A program made the position numbers and the translations under genes. The notes under the pieces were generated by a model. It worked only from the letters and a program-made list of their open reading frames with translations. It searched no databases and was not told the DNA's origin. This document shows positions 22,321 through 31,050 of a stretch of DNA of 64,000 nucleotides, in pieces; the first letter of the stretch is position 1; the number at the start of each line of letters is the position of its first letter. Where the stretch lies: positions 186,001 to 250,000 of the forward strand of contig DAIDHQ010000030.1 in assembly GCA_027459645.1 (NCBI GenBank), in the 5' to 3' direction. The stretch is from Vulcanimicrobiota bacterium. Lineage in GTDB: Bacteria > Vulcanimicrobiota > Vulcanimicrobiia > Vulcanimicrobiales > Vulcanimicrobiaceae.

Positions 22321-23271
22321 CTATGCGTGTGTCGTTGATAAAGCCGTTTTGAACCACGCGAGCGTCTGCGCGAGGCCTTCGGCCATCGGTGTGTGCGCGC
22401 GCCACTGCAGCACGTCGCGAACGCGCGTGAGATCAGGGCGGCGCTGTTTCGGATCGTCTTCCGGAAGGGGTAGCGACCGCACGCGCAACGGTACGCCGGC
22501 AAGTTCGGCGATCGTTCGCGCAATCGTCATTACCGTGACCTCCTCGTCGCTCCCGAGATTCACGAGCCAGTGTGCGGGCGAGTCGACTGAGGCAAAGCGC
22601 AGAATCCCTTCCACGAGATCGTTTACGTAACACAGCGAGCGCGTTTGGGACCCGTCGCCGAAAACCGTAAACGGTTCGCCCGAAAGCGCTTGTGTGATAA
22701 ACGCCGGCACGACGCGGCCGTCGCGGCGCCGCATGTGAGGTCCGTACGTATTAAAGATGCGCACGATGCGCGCGTCCAAAGCAAACGCGCGCCGGAACGT
22801 CGCGACGAGCGCTTCCCCGTAACGCTTTGCCTCGTCGTAGCACGAACGCGGTCCGATGGGATTGACGTTGCCCCAATAAGTTTCCCGCTGGGGATGTTCC
22901 AGGGGGTCACCGTAGGTTTCCGACGTGGAAGCGTAGATCAAGCGCGCGCCCTTTGCGAGCGCGAGCGACGCGCAACGTTCGGTTCCAAGGGAGTTCACCC
23001 GTAGCGTCTCGAGCGGTCGTTCCGCATAATCGATCGGGCTTGCGGGCGACGCGAAATGAAAGACCGCATGAAGCGCGTCGAAGGCGGGAAGCCCCGCGCA
23101 CACGTCGGCCTCCACGAAGCGAAAGCGTTCCGATTCGAGCAATGGTGCGACGTTCGCGAGGTCGCCGGTGGATAGATCGTCGATTCCCGTCACCGTATGT
23201 CCCTCGGCGACGAGCGCCTTCGCAAGATGCGAGCCGAGAAAGCCCGCCGCGCCCGTGACGAGCGCAATCAT
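22321..23271 (-). CDS. NAD-dependent nucleotide-sugar epimerase/decarboxylase (UDP-glucuronate decarboxylase-like)
   Basis: A 316-residue extended SDR: MIALVTGAAGFLGSHLAKAL, a substrate loop, catalytic Ser/Thr in IYASTSETYGDPLEHPQRE and YDEAKRYGE (YxxxK). The pattern EHPQxExYWGNVNPIGPRSCYDEAKR is close to UDP-xylose synthases. Its partner immediately upstream is UDP-glucose dehydrogenase, which makes UDP-glucuronate, so conversion to UDP-xylose or a related sugar is likely. ATG 23271 overlaps the dehydrogenase stop (ATGA). Confidence 0.9.
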   Translation of the reverse strand: MIALVTGAAGFLGSHLAKALVAEGHTVTGIDDLSTGDLANVAPLLESERFRFVEADVCAGLPAFDALHAVFHFASPASPIDYAERPLETLRVNSLGTERCASLALAKGARLIYASTSETYGDPLEHPQRETYWGNVNPIGPRSCYDEAKRYGEALVATFRRAFALDARIVRIFNTYGPHMRRRDGRVVPAFITQALSGEPFTVFGDGSQTRSLCYVNDLVEGILRFASVDSPAHWLVNLGSDEEVTVMTIARTIAELAGVPLRVRSLPLPEDDPKQRRPDLTRVRDVLQWRAHTPMAEGLAQTLAWFKTALSTTHA

Positions 23272-24584
23272 GCGGTCACCGCGTGCGAGCGGGGGCGCGC
23301 GATGCCGACATAGCGATACCCGAGAGCGCGCATGCGCGCGGCATCGAGTGCGTTTCGAAAATCGAAGATCAGCGGAGTTCGCATCCGTGTTCGCTGTTCT
23401 TCCCAATTCATCGCGACGTATTCGTGCCAGCCGGTCGCGAGCACGGCGAAGTCTGCGCCGAGAAGGGCGTCGCTTGCATGTTGGGCGTACTGCGCCTTGT
23501 CGCGCAACGCGGCTCGCCCCGCACCGAGCGCGAAGGGGTCGTGAACGCACACGTTCGCGCCGCGATTGTGAAGCGAACGCACGAGCGGAAGAGCGGGCGA
23601 TTCCCGCACGTCGTCGGTATTGGCTTTAAAGCTCAAACCCAGGACGGCCGCGCGGCTGCCCTCGACGTCACCGTGATGCGCTTCGATCGACGCGAGCGCC
23701 CGCTCGATCTGACGACGGTTGACGTCCAGCACCGCTTGCAGTAACGCCGGCTCGATCGCGTGCGAGCGCGCGACGTGGGCGAGCGCGCTTACGTCTTTAG
23801 GCAAGCAGGACCCCCCGAAGCCAAGGCCCGGCTGCATATACCCCCGACCGATGCGACGATCGTATGCAATGCCTTCGAGAACGTCGTCGACGTCGGCGCC
23901 CGTCGCCTCGCAGATGTTCGAAAGTTCGTTTGCGTAGGAGATCTTCATCGCGAGAAACGCGTTTGCCGCGTACTTGATCATCTCGGCCGTGTGCGGTTGC
24001 ACGACGAGGACGGGCGCATCGATGGCCCGGTAGAGATCCCTCAACAACGATGCGGCCGTTTCGTCGGCGGTTCCGATCACGATGCGATCGGGATGCATGA
24101 AATCGGCGATGGCGCTGCCCTCGCGTAAGAATTCGGGATTGCTCGCTACCGCGAAGGTTCGGGCGCCTCCCTCGCGTTCGAGAATGCGTGCGACCAAATC
24201 GGCGGTCTCAACGGGGACCGTCGATTTATTAACGACGAGCAGACCGGAAGCTGCATGATGCGCGATCGCGCGCGCGGCTTGGCGAACGTACGTCAGATCG
24301 GCATCGCCCAACGGACCGACGGGCGTACCGACCGCTATAAACGCGATCTCTCGTGCGCGCAATGCTTCTTCGATTGCGGATGTAAAACGCAGGTGGCCTT
24401 CGCGCGTGACGCGCACGACGAGCGGCGCCAAGCCCGGCTCGTAGAAGGGCAAGCGGCCTTCGCGCAGTTGCGCGATCTTCGTAGTGTCGGTGTCATACGC
24501 GACGACGTCGTTGCCGAACGACGCGAGGCATGCTGCGGTAACGAGTCCGACGTATCCAGTTCCGCAAACGGCGACGGTATGCAT
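23268..24584 (-). CDS. UDP-glucose 6-dehydrogenase
   Basis: A 438-residue enzyme forming UDP-glucuronate from UDP-glucose with two NAD. The N-terminal Rossmann motif is VAVCGTGYVGLVTAACLASFGNDV, the catalytic segment is GLGFGGSCLPKDVSAL (Cys near residue 260), followed by KANTDDVRESPAL and a C-terminal Rossmann-like domain. First gene of the minus-strand sugar nucleotide run; divergent from the glycan operon, with a perfect inverted repeat in the shared upstream region. Confidence 0.95.
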   Translation of the reverse strand: MHTVAVCGTGYVGLVTAACLASFGNDVVAYDTDTTKIAQLREGRLPFYEPGLAPLVVRVTREGHLRFTSAIEEALRAREIAFIAVGTPVGPLGDADLTYVRQAARAIAHHAASGLLVVNKSTVPVETADLVARILEREGGARTFAVASNPEFLREGSAIADFMHPDRIVIGTADETAASLLRDLYRAIDAPVLVVQPHTAEMIKYAANAFLAMKISYANELSNICEATGADVDDVLEGIAYDRRIGRGYMQPGLGFGGSCLPKDVSALAHVARSHAIEPALLQAVLDVNRRQIERALASIEAHHGDVEGSRAAVLGLSFKANTDDVRESPALPLVRSLHNRGANVCVHDPFALGAGRAALRDKAQYAQHASDALLGADFAVLATGWHEYVAMNWEEQRTRMRTPLIFDFRNALDAARMRALGYRYVGIARPRSHAVTA

Positions 24585-24623
24585 GCACGCTTCGTTGCCA
24601 TTCGTGCGTGCGATTCAACGCGC

Positions 24624-24642
24624 GCAACATGTTATGTTGCGA
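24624..24642. promoter_or_regulatory. Inverted repeat in the divergent glycan promoter region
   Basis: CGCAACAT-GTT-ATGTTGCG, a perfect 8-bp inverted repeat, 40 nt from the UDP-glucose dehydrogenase start and 79 nt from the carbamoyltransferase start. It is AT-richer than its surroundings. Probable operator for a regulator acting on both operons. Confidence 0.5.
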
Positions 24643-24720
24643 ACAGCACGTGCGCATAACAACGCGCTTATTGGGAATCGTTTTGGGCGTGCCCCCTTTT
24701 GTGAAGGACGAGTAAGCGGA

Positions 24721-26391
24721 GTGAACGTTCTCGGTATCAACGCAGTTTTTCATGACAGCAGTGCGACGCTCGTTCGCGACGGTGAGATCGTCGCTGCTGC
24801 GGAAGAAGAACGTTTTACGCGCCGCAAACATGCTAAGCCGTGCGTACCGTTTAGCGCCTGGGAGCTTCCCGTGCAATCCGCCCGCTGGGCGCTTGAGTTC
24901 GCGGGTCTTTCGCCCGAAGACGTCGATGCGGTCGCCTACTCGTACGATCCGGATCTCGCGCCGGGCGATCACGCTACGGACGTGACCCAAGATGCATGGG
25001 AGCCTTTGCGGACGCTCTACGCGCGTCGCTTTCCGCTTTTTCTCAAGACGGCGCTTCCGGGAATCGAAGGGGCACGCGTCGAGTTCGTGCCGCACCACGT
25101 CGCTCACGCGGCTTCGGCATATCTTGCCGCTCCATTCGAACGATGTGCGGTGCTCGTCCTCGACGGGCGCGGTGAATCCGCATCGGGACTGCTCGGCGTC
25201 GCGCGCGGGGGCGACTTGGAAATGCTCGCCTCGGCATCGTTGCCGCATTCGCTCGGCTTCGTTTATGAGGAACTCACCGAGCACCTCGGGTTTCATCGCT
25301 CGTCGGATGAGTACAAGGTCATGGGCTTGGCGGGATACGGAAAGCCTCGTTACATCGAACGCTTTCGCGAGATCGTGCGCGTGGAAGGGCCGCAGTTCTT
25401 TGTGGACGGACTCGATTATCGGCAGTTCGTTGCACCACGCCGCGACGGTGAAGCGTTCTCGTCGGAACATGCCGACCTGGCATGCAGCGTGCAGCAGCGC
25501 TTGGAAGAGGTCGTTCTCGAGCTCGCGCGCTGGTTGCACGCGCAGACGGGCGAGCGCAACATCGCAATGGCCGGCGGCGTGGCGCTCAATTGCGTGGCCA
25601 ACGCAAGGCTTGCGGCAGAAGGACCGTTCGAGCGCGTCTGGGTGCAGCCGGCCGCCGGAGATGCGGGGACGTCGCTCGGCGCGGCGCTCTTTGTCGCTCG
25701 TGCCGACGGCGATCGCGTGCAGCCGATGCGCAGCGCCGCGCTCGGCCGTCAATGGGACGACGATGCGATCGAGCGGTGGTTGCAAACCGCGGGCATTGCC
25801 TACGAACGCTCGAGCGATATCGCGAAGCTCGTCGCGCAAACGATTGCCGACGACGGCATCGTGGCCTGGTTTCAGGGGCGCAGCGAGTTTGGGCCGCGGG
25901 CGCTCGGGCACCGCAGCTTGCTCGCCAACCCGCGTTACGCGCGAAATCTCGAACGGCTCAACGACGTCAAAGGGCGCGAACAGTTTCGGCCCGTCGCACC
26001 CATGGTGCTCGAGGAACGCGCCGGCGAGATCTTTATCGGAGCGTTGCCGAGCCCGTTCATGCTCTTCACGCATCGGGTTCGAGAGGAATGGAAAGAGCGC
26101 ATTGCGGCAGCAGTCCACGTCGACGGAAGCGCTCGGATACAGACGGTGAATCGCGAACGCGAGCCTCTGGTCGCCCGCATGCTCGACGAGGTGGACCGGC
26201 TGACGGGGACGCCCGTCGTCATTAACACGAGTTTGAATACCGCCGGGCGTCCGATGGTCGACGACGTTCGCGACGCTCTCGAATGCTTCGGTTCCGCGCC
26301 GATCGACCTGCTTGCCATCGGTTCGTTCGCGATTCGGCGTTGGAACGCGTTTGCATCGCGCGCGGAGCGCACTATGGTCGCGGCGCGATGA
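24721..26391 (+). CDS. Carbamoyltransferase (NodU/CmcH/TobZ family)
   Basis: A 556-residue enzyme that places a carbamoyl group from carbamoyl phosphate on a sugar hydroxyl. The N-terminal Kae1-like domain begins MNVLGINAVFHDSSATLVRDGEIVAAAEEERFTRRKH, with metal/adenylate ligands in FVPHHVAHAASAY and IAMAGGVALNCVANARL. The C-terminal domain has FQGRSEFGPRALGHRSLLANPR and RPVAPMVL. GTG 24721 is chosen by alignment of the N-terminus; the track ORF extends into the divergent region. First gene of a tightly overlapped glycan operon. Confidence 0.93.
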   Translation: MNVLGINAVFHDSSATLVRDGEIVAAAEEERFTRRKHAKPCVPFSAWELPVQSARWALEFAGLSPEDVDAVAYSYDPDLAPGDHATDVTQDAWEPLRTLYARRFPLFLKTALPGIEGARVEFVPHHVAHAASAYLAAPFERCAVLVLDGRGESASGLLGVARGGDLEMLASASLPHSLGFVYEELTEHLGFHRSSDEYKVMGLAGYGKPRYIERFREIVRVEGPQFFVDGLDYRQFVAPRRDGEAFSSEHADLACSVQQRLEEVVLELARWLHAQTGERNIAMAGGVALNCVANARLAAEGPFERVWVQPAAGDAGTSLGAALFVARADGDRVQPMRSAALGRQWDDDAIERWLQTAGIAYERSSDIAKLVAQTIADDGIVAWFQGRSEFGPRALGHRSLLANPRYARNLERLNDVKGREQFRPVAPMVLEERAGEIFIGALPSPFMLFTHRVREEWKERIAAAVHVDGSARIQTVNREREPLVARMLDEVDRLTGTPVVINTSLNTAGRPMVDDVRDALECFGSAPIDLLAIGSFAIRRWNAFASRAERTMVAAR

Positions 26392-27371
26392 TCGAATACG
26401 CGATCGTCGTGCCGACCATCGGCAGACCGAGCCTACGCGCGCTACTGGACTCACTTGCTGCGGGAACGGAGGCGTTGCCGGAACGCATCCTGATCGTCGA
26501 CGATCGCCGTAGCGGCGATCCGCTCGATGCGCGGGCGCTCGCTCCGCAGCTCGCCGGCCGTATTACGTTGCTCCGAAGCGGAGGACGCGGACCCGCTGCT
26601 GCCCGCAATTGCGGGTGGCGTAGCACGCAAACGCCGTGGGTCGTGTTCGTCGACGACGACGTCGTGCTCACCCGGCGGTGGTGCGCCGACCTGCAGCGGG
26701 ATCTCGCGAACGCAGAAGCTTCGACGGGCGGAATTCAAGGGTGCGTCGAGGTGCCGATGCCGGCGTCGCGCGCGGCAACCGATTGGGAACGCAACGTGCG
26801 CGGATTGATGGATTCGATGTGGATCACCGCGGACATGGCGTATCGCCGCGAAGTGCTCGAGCGTACGGGCGGCTTCGACGAGCGTTTTAAACGCGCGTAT
26901 CGCGAGGACGCGGATCTCGCGATTCGCGCGCGTGCGGCCGGCTTTTCGCTGACGGCGGGCGTGCGCCGGAGCGTGCATCCCGTCCGCGAGGCCGACCGGT
27001 GGATCAGCGTGCGTCTGCAACGCGGGAACGCCGACGACGTGCTCATGCGCGCGCTTCACGGTCCGCAATGGCGCGAGCGGGCAGGGTCTCCGCGCGGACG
27101 CTTCCCGTTCCATGCTGCCACCGTTGCGGCGGCCGGGTTCGCACTCGCCGGCGCGCTCGAGCGCCGCAGCACGATCGCGCTTGCGGGAGCGGCAGTATGG
27201 CTTGCATTGACCGCGGACTTCGCGTGGCACCGCATCGCGCCCGGTCCAAAGACCCGCGCGGAGATCGCAACGATGGCTGTTACGAGCGTGGTCATTCCTT
27301 TTGCGGCCGTCTATCATAAACTTCGCGGCGCGGTGATGCTTCGCTCGCTGATCTCCCGTGAGGCGGCGTGA
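26388..27371 (+). CDS. Glycosyltransferase family 2
   Basis: A 327-residue GT-A fold enzyme. IVVPTIGRPSLRALLDSL starts the nucleotide-sugar domain; VVFVDDDVVLTRRW holds the metal-binding DxD; AYRREVLERTGGFDERFKRAYREDADLAIRARAAGF is the acceptor-side signature. Two hydrophobic segments near the C-terminus (about 230-255 and 290-310) suggest membrane association. The ATG overlaps the carbamoyltransferase stop by 4 nt. Confidence 0.88.
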   Translation: MIEYAIVVPTIGRPSLRALLDSLAAGTEALPERILIVDDRRSGDPLDARALAPQLAGRITLLRSGGRGPAAARNCGWRSTQTPWVVFVDDDVVLTRRWCADLQRDLANAEASTGGIQGCVEVPMPASRAATDWERNVRGLMDSMWITADMAYRREVLERTGGFDERFKRAYREDADLAIRARAAGFSLTAGVRRSVHPVREADRWISVRLQRGNADDVLMRALHGPQWRERAGSPRGRFPFHAATVAAAGFALAGALERRSTIALAGAAVWLALTADFAWHRIAPGPKTRAEIATMAVTSVVIPFAAVYHKLRGAVMLRSLISREAA

Positions 27372-27895
27372 AGGAGCGCGCGATACTCTTCGACCGCGAC
27401 GGGACGCTGATCGTGGACGTGCCGGGAAATCGCGATCCGGAACGCGTCGAACTGATGCCCCACGCGGCCGATGCGCTGGCGCTCGCGCGCGAGTGGGATT
27501 ACGCCGTCGCCGTCGTTACCAACCAACCGGCGATCGCGGATGGCACCATCGATCATAGGAGCATGTTCGCCATTCACGCGCGCATCGAAGAACTCGCCGG
27601 TCCGATCGACGGTTGGTTCGTCTGCATTCACGGTACCGATGGCGGCTGCGAGTGCCGTAAACCCGAACCAGGTTTGATCGTCGCGGCGTCGGCGCGTTTG
27701 GGTATTCCGACGTCGCGCTGCACCGTGATCGGCGACATCGGTGCGGACATGGAAGCGGCACACGCCGCCGGTGCCGCGTGCGTGCTCGTTCCGACGCGCG
27801 TCACGCGCACGGAAGAAATCGCTGCGGCGCCGCGCGTGGCGCACGACGTCTTGGATGCGGTGCGGCTGGTCGTTTCCGGCGGAGTGACGCCGTGA
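27368..27895 (+). CDS. HAD-IIIA phosphatase, GmhB-like (heptose bisphosphate phosphatase family)
   Basis: 175 residues. HAD motif I is LFDRDGTLIVD, motif II is AVVTNQPAI, motif III region is CECRKPEP and motif IV is VIGDIGADMEAA. This matches D,D-heptose 1,7-bisphosphate 7-phosphatase and histidinol phosphatases. With two GT9 genes in the same operon, a role in ADP- or GDP-heptose supply is likely. The typical GmhB zinc loop is only partly visible (CIHGTDGGCEC). GTG start overlaps GT2 by 4 nt. Confidence 0.82.
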   Translation: MKERAILFDRDGTLIVDVPGNRDPERVELMPHAADALALAREWDYAVAVVTNQPAIADGTIDHRSMFAIHARIEELAGPIDGWFVCIHGTDGGCECRKPEPGLIVAASARLGIPTSRCTVIGDIGADMEAAHAAGAACVLVPTRVTRTEEIAAAPRVAHDVLDAVRLVVSGGVTP

Positions 27896-28905
27896 AGCGC
27901 GTTCTTGCCGTCCGTCAAGACAACAACGGCGACGTGGTGTTGATCGGTCCCGCGCTGCGAGCGATGTCCGCGTCGGCGCACGTCGACCTTTTGTGCGGGC
28001 CGCGTGGTTCCGCAGCCGGTACATTGCTTCCGGGCGTGCGTGAAGTGTTCGTATGGGAAGCGGCATGGATCGATGCGGAACCGCGTACATGCACGCGCGG
28101 TGACGTCGACGGCTTCGTGGATGCTCTCGCCGGGCGTTACGACGAAGCGGTGATCTTTACGTCGTTTCATCAGAGCCCGCTTCCGATGGCGTTGCTGCTT
28201 CGCATGGCCGGAGTAGCGCGTATCGGTGCGATTAGCGTCGATTACGCGGGGGCATTGCTCGACGTGCGCCATCGCATCTCCGAGGACGTGCACGAAGTCG
28301 AGCGCGCGCTCTCGCTTGCGGCGTCGATGGGCTATACACTGCCCACCGGGGACGACGGCCGCCTTCGTTTGCGGGAACTTCCGGCCATATCGGCGTTCGG
28401 GGGACCGTTCGTCGTCGTGCATCCGGGCTGTACGATGCCGGCCCGGACGTGGCATGCCGACGGTTTCCGCGAAACGGTTCGCGCGCTGGGCGATGCCGGA
28501 TTTACGGTCGTAGTGACCGGTTCGCGCGACGAACGCGAACTCACGTCGTTTGTTGCAGGCGGCCATCGGCGGGCGCGCGATGCCGGCGGAACGACGACGT
28601 TTGCCGAATTTGCGGCGATCGTGCGGGACGCGAGCGTGGCTATCTGCGGGAACACCGCAACGACCCACGTGGCGGCTGCCGTAGGTACGCCCGTCGTCGA
28701 GATTTTTCCGCCGACGATTCCATTTGCGCGCTTCCGGCCATGGCGCGTGCCCTTCGAAGTCTTCGGCGACGGTGGCATCGTCTGCGCCGGCTGCCGCGCA
28801 CGCATCTGCCCGCACGCGGGGCATCCGTGTCTGCGCGACGTGCATCCCTCGGAGCTCGTTGCTGCGGTTCGGCGTCTCGCCGGCGTTCGCGAGCTTGCGT
28901 CGTGA
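27892..28905 (+). CDS. Glycosyltransferase family 9 (heptosyltransferase-like)
   Basis: A 337-residue GT-B enzyme. N-terminal MKRVLAVRQDNNGDVVLIGPALRAM and the C-terminal nucleotide-binding part VVHPGCTMPARTWHADGFRETV, VVVTGSRDERE, ICGNTATTHVAAAVGTPVVEIFPPT are typical of heptosyltransferases. The C-terminal region carries a Cys-rich stretch (CAGCRARICPHAGHPCL) common in GT9 proteins of this type. GTG start overlaps the phosphatase stop. Confidence 0.9.
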   Translation: MKRVLAVRQDNNGDVVLIGPALRAMSASAHVDLLCGPRGSAAGTLLPGVREVFVWEAAWIDAEPRTCTRGDVDGFVDALAGRYDEAVIFTSFHQSPLPMALLLRMAGVARIGAISVDYAGALLDVRHRISEDVHEVERALSLAASMGYTLPTGDDGRLRLRELPAISAFGGPFVVVHPGCTMPARTWHADGFRETVRALGDAGFTVVVTGSRDERELTSFVAGGHRRARDAGGTTTFAEFAAIVRDASVAICGNTATTHVAAAVGTPVVEIFPPTIPFARFRPWRVPFEVFGDGGIVCAGCRARICPHAGHPCLRDVHPSELVAAVRRLAGVRELAS

Positions 28906-29834
28906 AGATCGTCATGTGGCACGTGCACGGTTCCTACATGACCGCATTCGTGCGGGGCAAACATACATACCTCATACCGACCTTGCCCGAACGCGGCGCG
29001 GACGGACGAGGGCGCGCCGAAACTTGGGAGTGGCCGGAGAACGTCGTGGAGTGCGAACCCGAACGGCTCTACGACGAACGTCCGGACCTCGTCATCTTGC
29101 AGCGTCCGCACGAGTTCGAGCTCTTCACGCAATGGACGGGCTTGGTTCCGGGACGCGACGTACCGGCCGTCTATCTAGAACACAACGCGCCGCAAGGACG
29201 CATCAACGACATGCGTCATCCGATGGCGGAACGCGACTCGATTTCCGTCGTGCACGTTACGCACTTCAACCACTTGTTTTGGGACTGCGGTACCGCGCGC
29301 ACGTTCGTCGTCGAACACGGCGTGGTCGATCCCGGACACCGCTATACGGGCGAATTCCCGCGTGCGGCGGTCGTTATTAATGAAGCGCGCCGGCGCGCGC
29401 GCGTAACGGGAACGGACCTCTTGCCGCGTTTTAATGCCGCGGTCCCGGTGGATGTATTCGGTATGGATGCCGGGCCGATCGGTGGATACGAAAATTTACC
29501 GCAAGAGCGGATGCACGACGAAATCGCGCGCCGCCGTTTATACATACATCCGATCCGTTGGACGTCGCTCGGTCTTGCGCTGATCGAGGCGATGCATTTA
29601 GGTATGCCGGTCGTAGCCGTCGCCGCAACGGAAGTGCCGGATGCCGTTCCCTCCGATGCCGGCGTCGTTTCCACCGACGTCGGCGCGCTGGTCGACGCCA
29701 GCGTTTCCCTGCTCAACGATCCCGACCGGTGTATAGAGATGGGCCGCCGCGGACGCGCGTACGCGTGCGAGCGTTTCGGCCTCGAGCGTTTCCTTGCCGA
29801 TTGGGATCGCGTCTTCGAGGAGGCCGTCTCATGA
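28902..29834 (+). CDS. Glycosyltransferase family 4-like
   Basis: A 310-residue protein, short for GT4. The N-terminal domain reads VKIVMWHVHGSYMTAFVRGKHTYLIP, and the C-terminal sugar-nucleotide domain has IARRRLYIHPIRWTSLGLALIEAMHLGMPVVAVAATEVPDAV with the E(x7)E-like EAM pair. It probably transfers a sugar to the growing glycan. GTG start overlaps the GT9 gene (GTGA). Confidence 0.82.
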   Translation: MKIVMWHVHGSYMTAFVRGKHTYLIPTLPERGADGRGRAETWEWPENVVECEPERLYDERPDLVILQRPHEFELFTQWTGLVPGRDVPAVYLEHNAPQGRINDMRHPMAERDSISVVHVTHFNHLFWDCGTARTFVVEHGVVDPGHRYTGEFPRAAVVINEARRRARVTGTDLLPRFNAAVPVDVFGMDAGPIGGYENLPQERMHDEIARRRLYIHPIRWTSLGLALIEAMHLGMPVVAVAATEVPDAVPSDAGVVSTDVGALVDASVSLLNDPDRCIEMGRRGRAYACERFGLERFLADWDRVFEEAVS

Positions 29835-31042
29835 AAATCGCTTTCGTTTCCGAACATGCGAGCCCGCTCGCGGTTCTCGGGGGCGTCGATGCCGGCGGAC
29901 AGAACGTTCACGTTGCGGCGCTGGCCGAGGCGCTAGCTCGTAACGGGGACGAAGTCCGCGTCTACACGCGGCGCGACGATGGCCGTTTGCCGGCGACCGT
30001 GCCGTTCTGCACGGGCGTTCTCGTCGATCACGTCGACGCCGGGCCGGCGACGCCGATCGAAAAAGATCGTTTGCTTCAATATATGCCCGCGTTCGCTCGG
30101 GAACTCGAAACGCGTTGGGGCGATTGGCGTCCCGACGTGGTGCACGCGCATTTTTGGATGTCCGGCCTTGCGTCGCTGCAAGCGGCAGGCGTTCTCGATC
30201 TTCCGGTGATTCAAACGTTCCACGCCTTGGGAATCGAAAAGCGCCGCCATCAAGGCTCGAAGGACACGAGTCCGAAGGCGCGCCTGCGGGTGGAAGAGCG
30301 CATCGCGCGCGAGGCGACGCACATCGTCGCCACGGCTACGGCGGAGGCGTTCGAGCTGGTGCGCATGGGTGCGCGCCGCAGCGACATCACCGTCGTGCCG
30401 TGCGGCGTCGATCTCTCGCAGTTTGCGGCGCTCGGGCCGAGCGAACCGCGCTCGAACCGCCGTAACCGCCTGCTGTGTTTGAGCCGGCTGGTGGAGCGCA
30501 AAGGTATCGCGGACGTCATTAGTGCGCTCAAGCTCTTGCCGAACACCGAACTCGTCATCGCGGGCGGTCCCGATCGCGAAGCGTTGTGGGAAGATGTGGA
30601 GGCCCGGCGCCTTCGTGAGATCGCGCGCGGACTCGGCGTGGAAGATCGGGTCGAGTTTCGCGGACGCGTCGAGCGGATCGACGTCCCGCGCCTGCTTCGT
30701 TCTGCGGACGTCGTCGTGTGCTATCCGTGGTACGAACCGTTCGGCATCGTGCCGCTCGAAGCCATGGCATGCGGGGTTCCCGTCGTGGTTTCGACGGTTG
30801 GCGGTCTGGTCGACAGCGTGGTCGACGGCGTGACGGGATTGCACGTGGAGCCCCGTTCTCCGATCGCGCTCGCGCAAGCTATCCGTACGCTGTTGGAAAA
30901 CGAAAAGATGCGCTACGCGCTCGGAGTGGCGGGCGCTAGGCGCGCGAACGAACGCTACGGATGGCCGCGCATCGCTTCCGACACGCGTTCGGTCTACGCG
31001 CGCGCCATCACCGAGAAGCAGTTCGCAGCGCAAGCATCGTGA
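29831..31042 (+). CDS. Glycosyltransferase family 4 (retaining, GT-B)
   Basis: A 403-residue GT4 enzyme. It begins MKIAFVSEHASPLAVLGGVDAGGQNVHVAALAEALA, has HAHFWMSG and TFHALGIEKRRH, and the C-terminal donor site EPFGIVPLEAMACGVPVVVSTVGGLVDSV. The N-terminal GGVDAGGQ resembles sucrose-phosphate synthase and MshA-like proteins. GAGGAGG precedes the ATG, which overlaps the previous stop by 4 nt. Confidence 0.92.
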   Translation: MKIAFVSEHASPLAVLGGVDAGGQNVHVAALAEALARNGDEVRVYTRRDDGRLPATVPFCTGVLVDHVDAGPATPIEKDRLLQYMPAFARELETRWGDWRPDVVHAHFWMSGLASLQAAGVLDLPVIQTFHALGIEKRRHQGSKDTSPKARLRVEERIAREATHIVATATAEAFELVRMGARRSDITVVPCGVDLSQFAALGPSEPRSNRRNRLLCLSRLVERKGIADVISALKLLPNTELVIAGGPDREALWEDVEARRLREIARGLGVEDRVEFRGRVERIDVPRLLRSADVVVCYPWYEPFGIVPLEAMACGVPVVVSTVGGLVDSVVDGVTGLHVEPRSPIALAQAIRTLLENEKMRYALGVAGARRANERYGWPRIASDTRSVYARAITEKQFAAQAS

Positions 31043-31050
31043 GGTCGGCT

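Noticed and set aside
24493-26454. 653-aa minus-strand ORF
   Set aside because: Shadow of the carbamoyltransferase gene; composition is basic and has no domain pattern.
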